Below, in pieces: positions 25,545-33,091 of a DNA stretch of 64,000 nt. Source of the DNA: Streptomyces halobius (GTDB lineage Bacteria; Actinomycetota; Actinomycetes; Streptomycetales; Streptomycetaceae); contig NZ_CP086322.1 in the NCBI RefSeq assembly GCF_023277745.1, forward strand, positions 6,758,001 through 6,822,000, in the 5' to 3' direction. Both the position numbers and the translations under genes were made by a program. Below the pieces are notes generated by a model. That model saw nothing but the letters and a program-made list of their open reading frames with translations. It had not been told where the DNA came from and did not search any database. The stretch's first letter is position 1. The number at the start of each line of letters is the position of its first letter.

Positions 25545-26575
25545 GGCCGACCGATCCCCAACCACGCGTCCCACGCCTGCTCCACCTTGTCCGCCAGGCG
25601 CCGCGGCCCTCCCTGATACGCGATGGTCGTCCCGTCGCCCTGGGCGGAGAGCGTCGCCCACGACGCGGCGCCGTCGTGGAGCCAGGCGTTCACGCCGTCG
25701 TCGTCCACCGCCGTGGCGATCTGTACCTCGGGCAGCGCGACGCGCAGCGCGAACAGCAGGTTCCAGTCGGCACGCAACGGCGCCAGGTCCCGTACGACCG
25801 GCCGCTCGTTCGTGGCAGGGCCTTCTCCGCGAACCTGGCGGAAGTCTCGGCCGGCCTCCGCCGTGCCGCGGGCGGGCATGAACTGCGCCAGACCCTGCAT
25901 CCAGCCGCTGGCCGATCGACAGTCCTCGGCGACAGTGAGCGCGACGTGGCCCAACCGGCCCCATGGTGTGACGATCCGCCCGCCAGGCCGGGTCTGGGCC
26001 ACCCAGGCCCATGGGACCCAGTCGACGGCGTACGTCGCGATCACGCGGTCGTACGGCGCGCTCTTGGGCCAACCCTCGGCGCCGTCGCCGACCTCGACGG
26101 TCACCTCGATGCCCAGCGTCTCCAGACGCTCCCGCGCCCGTGCGGCGAGCGCTGCGTCGGCCTCCACGGTGGTCACCCTGCCCGGGCCGGCCAGCCAGGC
26201 GGCCAGGGCAGCGTTGCGGCCGGTGCCGGCACCCAGCTCCAGCACGTGATGGCCGGGCTCCAGCAGCAACGAGTCGAGCATGTCCACCACGACCGCCTCG
26301 CATGACAGGCTCGACGACGGCAGGCCGTCGGTGACCTGGATGACGGCGGCCTCGTCCGGCCCGGCGTACACCTCGGCCGCCCATCCCTTGGGGGCGTGAC
26401 CCCGGTCCACCGGGGCGTAGGCGTGCCGGTCCCAGCGCCACAGCCGGTCCGGAGCGAACCAGTGTCGGGGCAGGGCGTCGACGGCCTGGCGGATCCACGG
26501 CGACCGCGCGGGCCAGCCGCCACGCTGTTCCATGTCGGCCGCCAGACGCCGACGCTCCTCGATGAACTCGGACAC
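25412..26575 (-). CDS. PCMT-type methyltransferase, ATP-grasp peptide maturase (graspetide) type
   Basis: The 387-residue protein has the protein-isoaspartyl methyltransferase fold. SAM motif VLELGAGTG is at residues 111-119, then VTTVEADAALAARARERL and YDRVIATYAVDWVP, with a C-terminal extension of about 170 residues. This length and the PRHWFAPDR opening match the methyltransferases of ATP-grasp RiPP (graspetide) systems rather than housekeeping PCMT. Those enzymes modify aspartate side chains in a ribosomal peptide. GTG 26575 lies six bases after the peptide gene. No ATP-grasp ligase is present. Upstream DNA is an IS701 fragment, so the locus may be incomplete. Confidence 0.8.
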   Translation of the reverse strand: MSEFIEERRRLAADMEQRGGWPARSPWIRQAVDALPRHWFAPDRLWRWDRHAYAPVDRGHAPKGWAAEVYAGPDEAAVIQVTDGLPSSSLSCEAVVVDMLDSLLLEPGHHVLELGAGTGRNAALAAWLAGPGRVTTVEADAALAARARERLETLGIEVTVEVGDGAEGWPKSAPYDRVIATYAVDWVPWAWVAQTRPGGRIVTPWGRLGHVALTVAEDCRSASGWMQGLAQFMPARGTAEAGRDFRQVRGEGPATNERPVVRDLAPLRADWNLLFALRVALPEVQIATAVDDDGVNAWLHDGAASWATLSAQGDGTTIAYQGGPRRLADKVEQAWDAWLGIGRPGVYDFGMTVEPGHQFVWCWDAAAGPRWPVREPGGAPCRPAAPA

Positions 26576-26581
26576 GGGCCC

Positions 26582-26695
26582 CTATTTCTTGTGCTTGCCG
26601 TCGGACGGGGGTGGCTGCGGTACCTGCCCGTCACTATTGCCGGGCGGCGGCGTCCCCTGCCCAGGATCCGGCGGCGGCTTCTCGTGCTTCCCCAT
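26582..26695 (-). CDS. 37-residue Pro/Gly/Lys-rich peptide
   Basis: ATG 26695 has GAGGGG at six bases and opens a 37-codon ORF ending six bases before the methyltransferase. The peptide begins MGKHEK, has proline runs (PPPDPGQGTPPP, VPQPPPSDG) and ends KHKK. It contains four acidic residues but no Thr/Glu-rich graspetide core. It may be a RiPP accessory or precursor-like peptide tied to the methyltransferase. It has no signal sequence. Confidence 0.5.
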   Translation of the reverse strand: MGKHEKPPPDPGQGTPPPGNSDGQVPQPPPSDGKHKK

Positions 26696-26825
26696 AGCGC
26701 CCCTCTCGACAGAACCGATCCCAGCATGGTGACGCAGAATCAGCTCCCTGCGGTAGAGGGCTTGTACGGGGCGGGTGCGACCGGTAGAGCTGTGCCGCAC
26801 ACCGCGCGGGCGGCGTGCGGCACAG

Positions 26826-27335
26826 TCAGCCGGGGTTCAAGGGCGTGATTCCGGTGCCCGCGTACAGCTCCGGGGCCAGGGACAGCACGGTGACGGGCTC
26901 ACCCGGACGGGAGATCCGCAAGGCGGTCAACGGGCCCGACCTGCCCGCGTGCTGGCTGCTGGCCGAATGGCCTGCCGACCAGGAAGGACCAGTGCAGTTC
27001 TGGCTCTCCAACCTGCCCTCCGATACCCCGCTCACCACACTCGTGCGGCTGGCGAAGCTGCGGTGGCGCATCGAGCATGACTACCGCGAGATGAAACAGG
27101 CCCTGGGCCTGGCCCACTTCGAGGGCCGCACCTGGAACGGCTGGCACCACCACGTCACCCTCGTCTCCGCCGCCCACGCCTTCTGCACCCTCCAGCGACT
27201 GGCCCGAGCCCCAAAAGAAACGGCGCCGGCCTGAGCCTCTACCAGGTAGTCCGCGAGTTACAGACGCTCCTCGCGGTCTGGGCCGGCGCCTGCCCCACCT
27301 GTCACCGCGACATACCCACACCCACACCAACCTGA
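26826..27335 (+). pseudogene. IS701-family transposase, C-terminal fragment
   Basis: From about 26910 the frame reads REIRKAVNGPDLPACWLLAE, LRWRIEHDYREMKQALGLAH (with the catalytic Glu) and HHHVTLVSAAHAFCTLQRLA. A one-base deletion near 27228 shifts the end, which in the next frame continues LSLYQVVRELQTLLAVWAGA and stops at 27335. The N-terminal two catalytic blocks are absent. It lies directly before the IS630 element. Confidence 0.78.
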
Positions 27336-27345
27336 CCAAGCCCTA

Positions 27346-28567
27346 CTAGTGCTCGATTCCTCTTTCGCTGGGTATATGTGCTGGTGGCGGGGTGGTTGCG
27401 AGTGCTCGGGGGCGGGTGCTGGTCGATGGTGTTACGGGCACGGCCGGGCCGTGATGATGATGAGCTTGCGGTGATCCGGCGGCTGGCACGGGCGCGGAAG
27501 GCTCCGCGAGATCTGGTGATGCGGGCGCGAATGGTGGATCTGAGCTGGGCCGGATTGCGGGTGCCAGCAATCGCGGATGAGGTCGGATGCGGGCAGAAGA
27601 CTGTGCGCCGCTGGCTGCACCGCTTCAACCGTTGTGGCCTGGAAGGTTTGGAGGATCTCGGTGGCCAGGGGCGTAAACGGCGGATCACCGAGACGGAGCG
27701 GTCACGGATCATCGCTCTGGTCAGAATGCCGCCTCCGGGCCGTCTGACGGTGCAGGCAGGCGGGGACCTGGCGGCAGCGGACGAGTCGGGCCCGCCGGAG
27801 TGGACGCTTGATGCGCTGGCCACTGTCGCCCGCCAGGACGGGATCGAGGTGGGACGGTCTCAGGTGCGCAGGATCCTGCTGGCCGAGGGTGTGCGCTGGC
27901 GCCGTACTCGGTCCTGGACCCGTTCGAAGGACCCGGATTTCGAGGGAAAAGGACGAGGATCGTCGGCCTGTACACCAGCCCGCCCGACGGTGCGACGGTC
28001 GTCTGTGCCGACGAGCTCGGGCCGGTGATTCCGCGAGCCTTCCCGCCGGCGCCGGGCTGGTCGCCGGACGGTCACCGCATCAAATCCGAAGTCGACTACA
28101 GCCGCGGACCGGAGAAGACCTGGGTCTACGGTGCCCTGCGGATACGGGACGGCCACGAAATCACGATGACCGCCTCTTCCCGCAATAGCGTCTTCTACCA
28201 GCAGTTTCTGCAGAAGGTCGAGAACGCCAACCCGGTCGGTGACATCTACGTGGTCACGGACAACCTGTCTTCGCACAACAGCAAGTCCACCCGCGAGTGG
28301 CTGGAGGACCATCCCCGTATCCACCACGTCTTCATCCCCGTCGGCGCCTGCTGGCTCAACCTCCAGGAAGGCTGGTGGCGCATCTTCCGCAAGACCGCAC
28401 TCGCCGGACAGTCGTTCGCCGGACCACCCGATATCGAGCAGGCCACCCGCCTCGCAACCACACAGCTCAACAGCCGAGCCCGGCCATGGGTCTGGGGCAG
28501 ACCCGCACCGCCAACCCGCCCTCTACGGCGCCGATATATGTACACCGTTTGAGGAATCGAGCACTAG
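27346..28567 (+). mobile_element. IS630-family insertion sequence
   Basis: The two ends, 27346-27362 and 28551-28567, are perfect 17-bp inverted repeats (CTAGTGCTCGATTCCTC). They include TA dinucleotides, consistent with the TA target duplication of IS630/Tc1 elements. The element is about 1.2 kb and encodes one transposase in two overlapping frames. Perfect ends suggest recent insertion. Confidence 0.9.
27426..28552 (+). CDS. IS630-family transposase, probably made by -1 frameshifting
   Basis: The first frame (ATG 27426) encodes the HTH region (IADEVGCGQKTVRRWLHRFN) and ends at 28028. The second carries the catalytic part: VVCADELGPV (D), YVVTDNLSSHNS (D) and GACWLNLQEGWWRIF (E). The frames join at GGGAAAA (27944-27950), which sits exactly in phase as a -1 slippery heptamer (G GGA AAA). 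Shifting there gives KRTRIVGLYTSPPDG. IS630 elements are known to use such frameshifting, so the break is more likely regulation than decay. The full product would be about 375 residues. Confidence 0.82.
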
Positions 28568-28666
28568 GGCCTGTGTCGGGTGGGTGGTGAGGTGACGGGG
28601 GGTTCACGTCGCTTTTATATGACTTGACTCTTTTTCAGAAAATCTTGAGACTTCGGAGTGTCCGCC

Positions 28667-28740
28667 CTGTACACATCAGATGCGCCGACCTCCAGTGGGC
28701 GGCGCAGGGCGGCACCAAGTCTGCGCTGTACACGTCAGAT
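28667..28740 (+). repeat. Pair of 15-bp direct repeats before the ALF-repeat gene
   Basis: CTGTACACATCAGAT (28667-28681) recurs as CTGTACACGTCAGAT (28726-28740), one mismatch, 59 bases apart start to start. They lie 40-110 bases upstream of the first toxin-island gene and could be regulator sites. Confidence 0.45.
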
Positions 28741-28777
28741 CGCCCCTGTTGGGGGTAGAGGGGTTGTTGAAGGCACG

Positions 28778-30367
28778 ATGTCGACCAGTTACACCACTTC
28801 CGCACGTGTGCGGAGGGTCCTCACGCGCGGGGTCGTTGCCGCTACCGCGCTGGCCGCGGTCACGGGTATAGCCGCGCCGGCCACTGCTGCCGCCGCACCG
28901 TCGGCAGCGGCGAGCCAGGGCGCTGATGTCGGGACCGGTGAGATGGAGCGGGTCAAGGCGGCGGCCGTGGTTGGCCTCGACCCGACCCCGGACGTGATGC
29001 TGCTCAGTGACCGGGACTTCATCTTCGCGCTGTGGGAGAAGGTCAAGGACGCTGGAGAGAGCAAGATGGCGGTGCGCCTGGCCGCCGAGGAAGCCCTGGC
29101 CAGCATGGTGGCCGAGGACCATGTGCGGTTTATCACCACCGGCATCCACGAGGCGTACAAGGTCGACAAGCAGCGTGAGCAGGAGAGGGCGGACGACGAG
29201 CGAGAGGCCCGGCAGGCCAAGGCCCAGGCGCTGATCGCGGTGGGCATCCCGGTCACCCCGGAGCTGCTGGGGCTCAGCGACGACAATTTCATCCGCAGGG
29301 TCATGAAGCATCCGGATGCTGGGCCGGAGGTGAAAGTGGCAGCGGCGCGTGCTCTGGCCGGCGGGCCGGTGCAGTGGCGGGAGTTCATCACCGACGGCGC
29401 ACGCCAGGCGAACGCTCGGGATGTGGAAAACGAGATCAAGGAGTTGGAGAAGAAGAGCAGCAAGGAGGCGCAGCGTCGCAAGGAGCTGGCAGCCCGCACG
29501 GACACTGCGGCGCTGTTCGGCATCGCACCCTCCCAGGCGATGCTTCGCCTGGGGGATGACAACTTTATCCGCGAACTGCTGCGTCTTGCTCCCGCTCATC
29601 TCAAGGGCTCCGAGCTCGTCGCCGCGGCCCAGCATGCGCTGCTCAGCTCCGATCCGGCGGATTGGAAGCAGTTCCTGCACACCAGTGCCGAGCAGGCCTA
29701 CAAGCGTGACGCCGAGGCCCGCCGCAAGAAGGTCGCCGACGCCAACCGCAAGATGGTGCTGAAGGTCCAGGCGGCGGCCGAGAAGACCGGGATGTACCCC
29801 AACCTGGTCGCAGCGGCTAAGAAAGCACTGGCCGGCAGTGACGAGGACGTCGCCGAATTCCTCAAGGAGGACAACCTCTACCGGGCGGCGCGGCAGTCGT
29901 TTGTGTCGGGCGACCCCAAACTGGCCGCCGACCCCGGCGGCAGGTCCAGCTGGTATATCCGCCAGTCCAGTGCCGATGGAGGCGCGGCCTTTGTCGCCCC
30001 TGTCGACGACGCGAGCAAACAGTCCGTTCGTGAGGACGCCACCTGGGTGGTCAAGGACGCGCTGAACGGCCAGCGCGGCTGCTACTCCTTTGAGTCGGTG
30101 AGCAAGCGTCATTACTACCTGGCGGCCCAGTCCAACCTCCGGGTGAGGATTTCCCCCGACGACGGCAGTGCGACGTTCCGTAAGGACGCCACCTGGTGTG
30201 CCCGCAAGGGCGTGAACGGCTATTGGACGTCGTTCGAGTTGGCCGGCAAGCCGGGGTACTGGCTGCGCGCGCATCAGGGGGGCCTTTCCGTGAGCCGCGC
30301 GAACGCCAAGGACAAGGCCTTCAAGGCAGAAGCCACCTGGGCGGTCTTCCCCCCGCTTGCCCGCTGA
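28778..30367 (+). CDS. Secreted ALF-repeat protein with AbfB-like sugar-binding C-terminus
   Basis: The 529-residue protein starts at ATG 28778 behind AAGG and has a signal peptide (VVAATALAAVTGIAAPATAA). Residues 60-370 are about six ALF-type repeats, each with a pattern such as EVKVAAARALAGGPVQWREF or ELVAAAQHALLSSDPADWKQ. ALF repeats are found in actinobacterial secreted proteins and toxin carriers. The last 140 residues resemble an AbfB (arabinose-binding, beta-trefoil) domain: SWYIRQSS, CYSFESVSKRHYYLA, TSFELAGKPGYWLRAHQGG. It likely binds glycans outside the cell. It heads the plus-strand island. Confidence 0.78.
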   Translation: MSTSYTTSARVRRVLTRGVVAATALAAVTGIAAPATAAAAPSAAASQGADVGTGEMERVKAAAVVGLDPTPDVMLLSDRDFIFALWEKVKDAGESKMAVRLAAEEALASMVAEDHVRFITTGIHEAYKVDKQREQERADDEREARQAKAQALIAVGIPVTPELLGLSDDNFIRRVMKHPDAGPEVKVAAARALAGGPVQWREFITDGARQANARDVENEIKELEKKSSKEAQRRKELAARTDTAALFGIAPSQAMLRLGDDNFIRELLRLAPAHLKGSELVAAAQHALLSSDPADWKQFLHTSAEQAYKRDAEARRKKVADANRKMVLKVQAAAEKTGMYPNLVAAAKKALAGSDEDVAEFLKEDNLYRAARQSFVSGDPKLAADPGGRSSWYIRQSSADGGAAFVAPVDDASKQSVREDATWVVKDALNGQRGCYSFESVSKRHYYLAAQSNLRVRISPDDGSATFRKDATWCARKGVNGYWTSFELAGKPGYWLRAHQGGLSVSRANAKDKAFKAEATWAVFPPLAR

Positions 30368-30416
30368 CCGGCCGTCAACCGAATCCCCCTTTTTTGAGCA
30401 GAACGGAAGATCCTCT

Positions 30417-30971
30417 ATGCCTTGGACCCTGCGGGCGGCATTCGCCGCCGGTGCCAGTGCCGCCGCACTGATCGGCAGCGCGAGTAGCGCCCAGGCCGCC
30501 CAGCCCACGCCCCGCGCCTCTACTGCCGCGCCGTCGGTCGTGCAGTTTCAGAACGAGCACAGCGGCAAATGCCTGACCATCGCGGGCGGCCGCCTTGCCA
30601 ACGGCGCCAACGCCGTCCAGGAGACCTGCGCCGACGGCGCGGACAACCAGGCCTTCGAGCTGATCCACGCTGGCAAGGCGACCTTCATGGTGCGGGCCAG
30701 GCACAGCGGCAAGTGCCTCGAAGTGGAGAACGGTGGCAAAGGCCCCGGCGCGAACGTTCAGCAGTGGTGGTGCGTCAATGTTCCCCATCAGCGCTGGCAG
30801 CTGATCATGGTCGACGTCGCCAACAAGCTCTACGAGCTGCGCCCCGCGCACGTAGACAACCGCTGTGCGGGCATCGCCATGTCCAGCAAGGACGACGGTG
30901 CGAACACGCTGCAGTGGACCTGCAACCAGACCACGCCTGAGCACTGGCGCCTCAAGCCGGTCACGGCCTGA
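30417..30971 (+). CDS. Secreted ricin-type (beta-trefoil) lectin
   Basis: The 184-residue protein has a signal peptide (AAFAAGASAAALIGSASSAQ) and a single ricin B domain with three trefoil blocks. Signatures are HSGKCLTIAGG, HSGKCLEVENGGKGPGANVQ and GANTLQWTCN, with QxW-type ends (HQRWQLI, EHWRLKP). Such domains bind galactose- or arabinose-type sugars. It begins 49 bases after the ALF/AbfB gene and is a paralogue of the next gene. Confidence 0.87.
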   Translation: MPWTLRAAFAAGASAAALIGSASSAQAAQPTPRASTAAPSVVQFQNEHSGKCLTIAGGRLANGANAVQETCADGADNQAFELIHAGKATFMVRARHSGKCLEVENGGKGPGANVQQWWCVNVPHQRWQLIMVDVANKLYELRPAHVDNRCAGIAMSSKDDGANTLQWTCNQTTPEHWRLKPVTA

Positions 30972-31058
30972 CGATTCGGCAAGCCGCAGAGCGCCCGCAC
31001 CACAGGACCGGGCGGCGTTGAGCCGTATGTATCTACACGACAGAAACGGAATTTCACG

Positions 31059-31637
31059 ATGACACGGAGCATCCGAGCCGCGCTGGCCGTAGCCGGCAGC
31101 CTCGCCGCCCTGGCCGGCGGTGCGTCCACCGCGCACGCAGCAGGGGCTTCCCCTTCGGCTGACAGGGTCCAGACCGCCGCCAAGGACGCTGCTTCAGGGA
31201 AGGGCGACATCGTCCAGCTTCAGGTCGCTCACAGTGGCAAGTGCCTGGCCATCGGGGGCGCCAGGACCAACAACGGCGCGAATGCACTGCAGTGGCACTG
31301 CAATGGGGGCAAGGAACAGCAGTGGCGCGCCATACCCGCCGCAGGCTCCTCCTACGTGCTGCGTAACGTACACAGCGGCAAGTGCCTTGAGGTGAGGCGG
31401 GAGGACACCAAGGCCGGCGCGAACGTCCAGCAGTGGCAGTGCATCGACGCCCCCCATCAGCGTTGGCAGTTGATTCTGACCGACCCCGCCGGCAAGCTCT
31501 TCGAGCTGCGTCCCACGCATGCCGACAACCAGTGCCTGGGCATCGGCAAGTCCAGCAAGGCTGACGGTGCCAACGCACTGCAGTGGAACTGCAAGAACAT
31601 CGCCGACCAGCACTGGCGGATTCAGCTGGTCAAGTGA
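31059..31637 (+). CDS. Secreted ricin-type lectin, paralogue of the preceding gene
   Basis: The 192-residue protein has a signal peptide (ALAVAGSLAALAGGASTAHA) and three trefoil repeats: HSGKCLAIGG with GANALQWHCNGG, HSGKCLEVRREDTKAGANVQ and HADNQCLGIGKSSKADGANA. QxW-type motifs (EQQWRAI, HQRWQLI, QHWRIQL) close each. The shared segment NVQQWxC-DAPHQRWQLI shows a recent duplication with the 30417 gene. It probably binds wall or extracellular polysaccharide together with its neighbour. Confidence 0.87.
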   Translation: MTRSIRAALAVAGSLAALAGGASTAHAAGASPSADRVQTAAKDAASGKGDIVQLQVAHSGKCLAIGGARTNNGANALQWHCNGGKEQQWRAIPAAGSSYVLRNVHSGKCLEVRREDTKAGANVQQWQCIDAPHQRWQLILTDPAGKLFELRPTHADNQCLGIGKSSKADGANALQWNCKNIADQHWRIQLVK

Positions 31638-31687
31638 CCACCGGTCCACACCACGCGGGCGCGATGGTGAGTGTCCGAATGCTGCGC

Positions 31688-31719
31688 AGGGACGGATCGG
31701 TAAAGACGTATCCGTCCCT
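31688..31719 (+). terminator. Hairpin after the lectin genes
   Basis: AGGGACGGAT and ATCCGTCCCT form a perfect 10-bp stem with a 12-nt loop, 50 bases after the lectin stop. It lacks a clear U-run. Confidence 0.55.
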
Positions 31720-31827
31720 TGCGTAGGAGTGGTGAAACCGATTTCGGTAAGACAGGCCTGGCGCATCGTATGCGTCTTTCCCTTCCTGCTGTGCATGGCC
31801 TGTCGGGTGTTTCTTTAGGGGTTTTGA

Positions 31828-32940
31828 GTGAGTCGTAAGTGGTGGGCTGCGCAGGCGTTGACGGTCGGTGTGCTGGCTGGTGCGGGTGGTGTCGCATCCG
31901 TCGTACCGGCATGGGCACAGGCCCCGCCTCCTGCTGCCGTGGCTGACAGGTCGTCCGGGCAGCGGTCCGAGAACCCCGCGAGCATCGCGGCTGCTGCGGC
32001 CGTGCAGGCGCGTGCGCGCGTTCGGGCGACAGCGCTGTCGTACCTGCCGGCCGAGATACGGGTATCGGCGTGGAACGCGTTGCGCAGTTCGCGGGGTGAT
32101 GAGGCGATCGCGGAGTGGCTCGCTCCTGGCGGCGGCTATGACTTCGCCAAGCAGTGGGCCGGCAGTACCCGGGCGAGGAACAAGGCCTTTTGCCAGCGGG
32201 TGGTGCGCACGCACACCCAGCAGTTCTCGCCTGCGGTGCGTCAGGCGGCGGAGCGTGCGCTGAAGGGCTCGGCGGCCGATCAGGCTGCGTTTGTGAAGAC
32301 CGGGTACGCCCAGGCCAAGGAACGGGACCGGGCGACGCGGGAGGCCGACGCCGCCCACCGGCAACAGGTCGCCGACAGGGACCGGGACTTCGTACGGGGG
32401 CGTGCTGAGCATGACCCGGGTGAGCAGGTGCGGGTGGCGGCGCGGTGGGCGCTGCGGGACGGCGCCGGTGACGAGGATGTCGCGGAGTTTCTCGGCTACG
32501 GCTGGATGAGCGGTGCGGCGTTGGACCTGGAGGCCTATCGGATGCGGACCGCGGACGCCGATGTGCTGCGCCACCGTGTCCTGTCCCGTCTGGTCAAGAA
32601 GGCCGAGGCGGCCGAGGACGCGGTGCAGGCCTCGGCCGATACCGCCAAGGCCCGGGCCGAGGCCGGACGTGCCTGGAAGGCGGTGGCTGGGCACGCCGGT
32701 GCCGCGTACCAGGCGTGGCTGGCCGAGCGGGACGCCGCTAGGGCACAGGCGGAGAACTGGAAGAAGATCGCCCAAGCCGCCCAGGAGACCACGGACGGGC
32801 TGTGGAAGAACATCGCCGGCCAGGCTGAGGCGAACCAGGACGCCTGGGCCAGGGAACAACAACAGGCGGACCAACAAGCGGCTTTCTGGAAGGACATGTC
32901 CGACCAGATCCAGGACGGCGAGAGCCGCGTCAAGGACTGA
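31828..32940 (+). CDS. Secreted ALF-repeat/coiled-coil protein
   Basis: The 370-residue protein starts at GTG 31828 and has a signal peptide (LTVGVLAGAGGVASVVPAWA). Residues 60-220 contain ALF-type units such as VRQAAERALKGSAADQAAFV and QVRVAARWALRDGAGDEDVA. The rest is a long Ala/Gln-rich helix (AEAAEDAVQASADTAKARAE onward) likely to form a coiled coil. It ends without a toxin domain. The repeats are shared with the 28778 and 33092 genes, so the three form a family in tandem. Confidence 0.75.
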   Translation: MSRKWWAAQALTVGVLAGAGGVASVVPAWAQAPPPAAVADRSSGQRSENPASIAAAAAVQARARVRATALSYLPAEIRVSAWNALRSSRGDEAIAEWLAPGGGYDFAKQWAGSTRARNKAFCQRVVRTHTQQFSPAVRQAAERALKGSAADQAAFVKTGYAQAKERDRATREADAAHRQQVADRDRDFVRGRAEHDPGEQVRVAARWALRDGAGDEDVAEFLGYGWMSGAALDLEAYRMRTADADVLRHRVLSRLVKKAEAAEDAVQASADTAKARAEAGRAWKAVAGHAGAAYQAWLAERDAARAQAENWKKIAQAAQETTDGLWKNIAGQAEANQDAWAREQQQADQQAAFWKDMSDQIQDGESRVKD

Positions 32941-33017
32941 TCTTGTCAAGGCCCGGACACACGGAACCTATCGGCGCTCCTGCCGTTTCCTAGCGCTTCT
33001 GTTGTGGTGTCAATCAT

Positions 33018-33056
33018 CCCTGCCTTGCAGGCATATGCAGGGCAGGGTGCTTTTTT
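33018..33056 (+). terminator. Intrinsic terminator before the toxin gene
   Basis: CCCTGCCTTGCA and TGCAGGGCAGGG pair with one wobble around a 6-nt loop, followed by TGCTTTTTTAT. This is a textbook terminator and separates the 31828 gene from the 33092 gene, which needs its own promoter or read-through. Confidence 0.88.
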
Positions 33057-33091
33057 ATATTTCTATTCACTAAAAAGTGAGGTTATTACCC

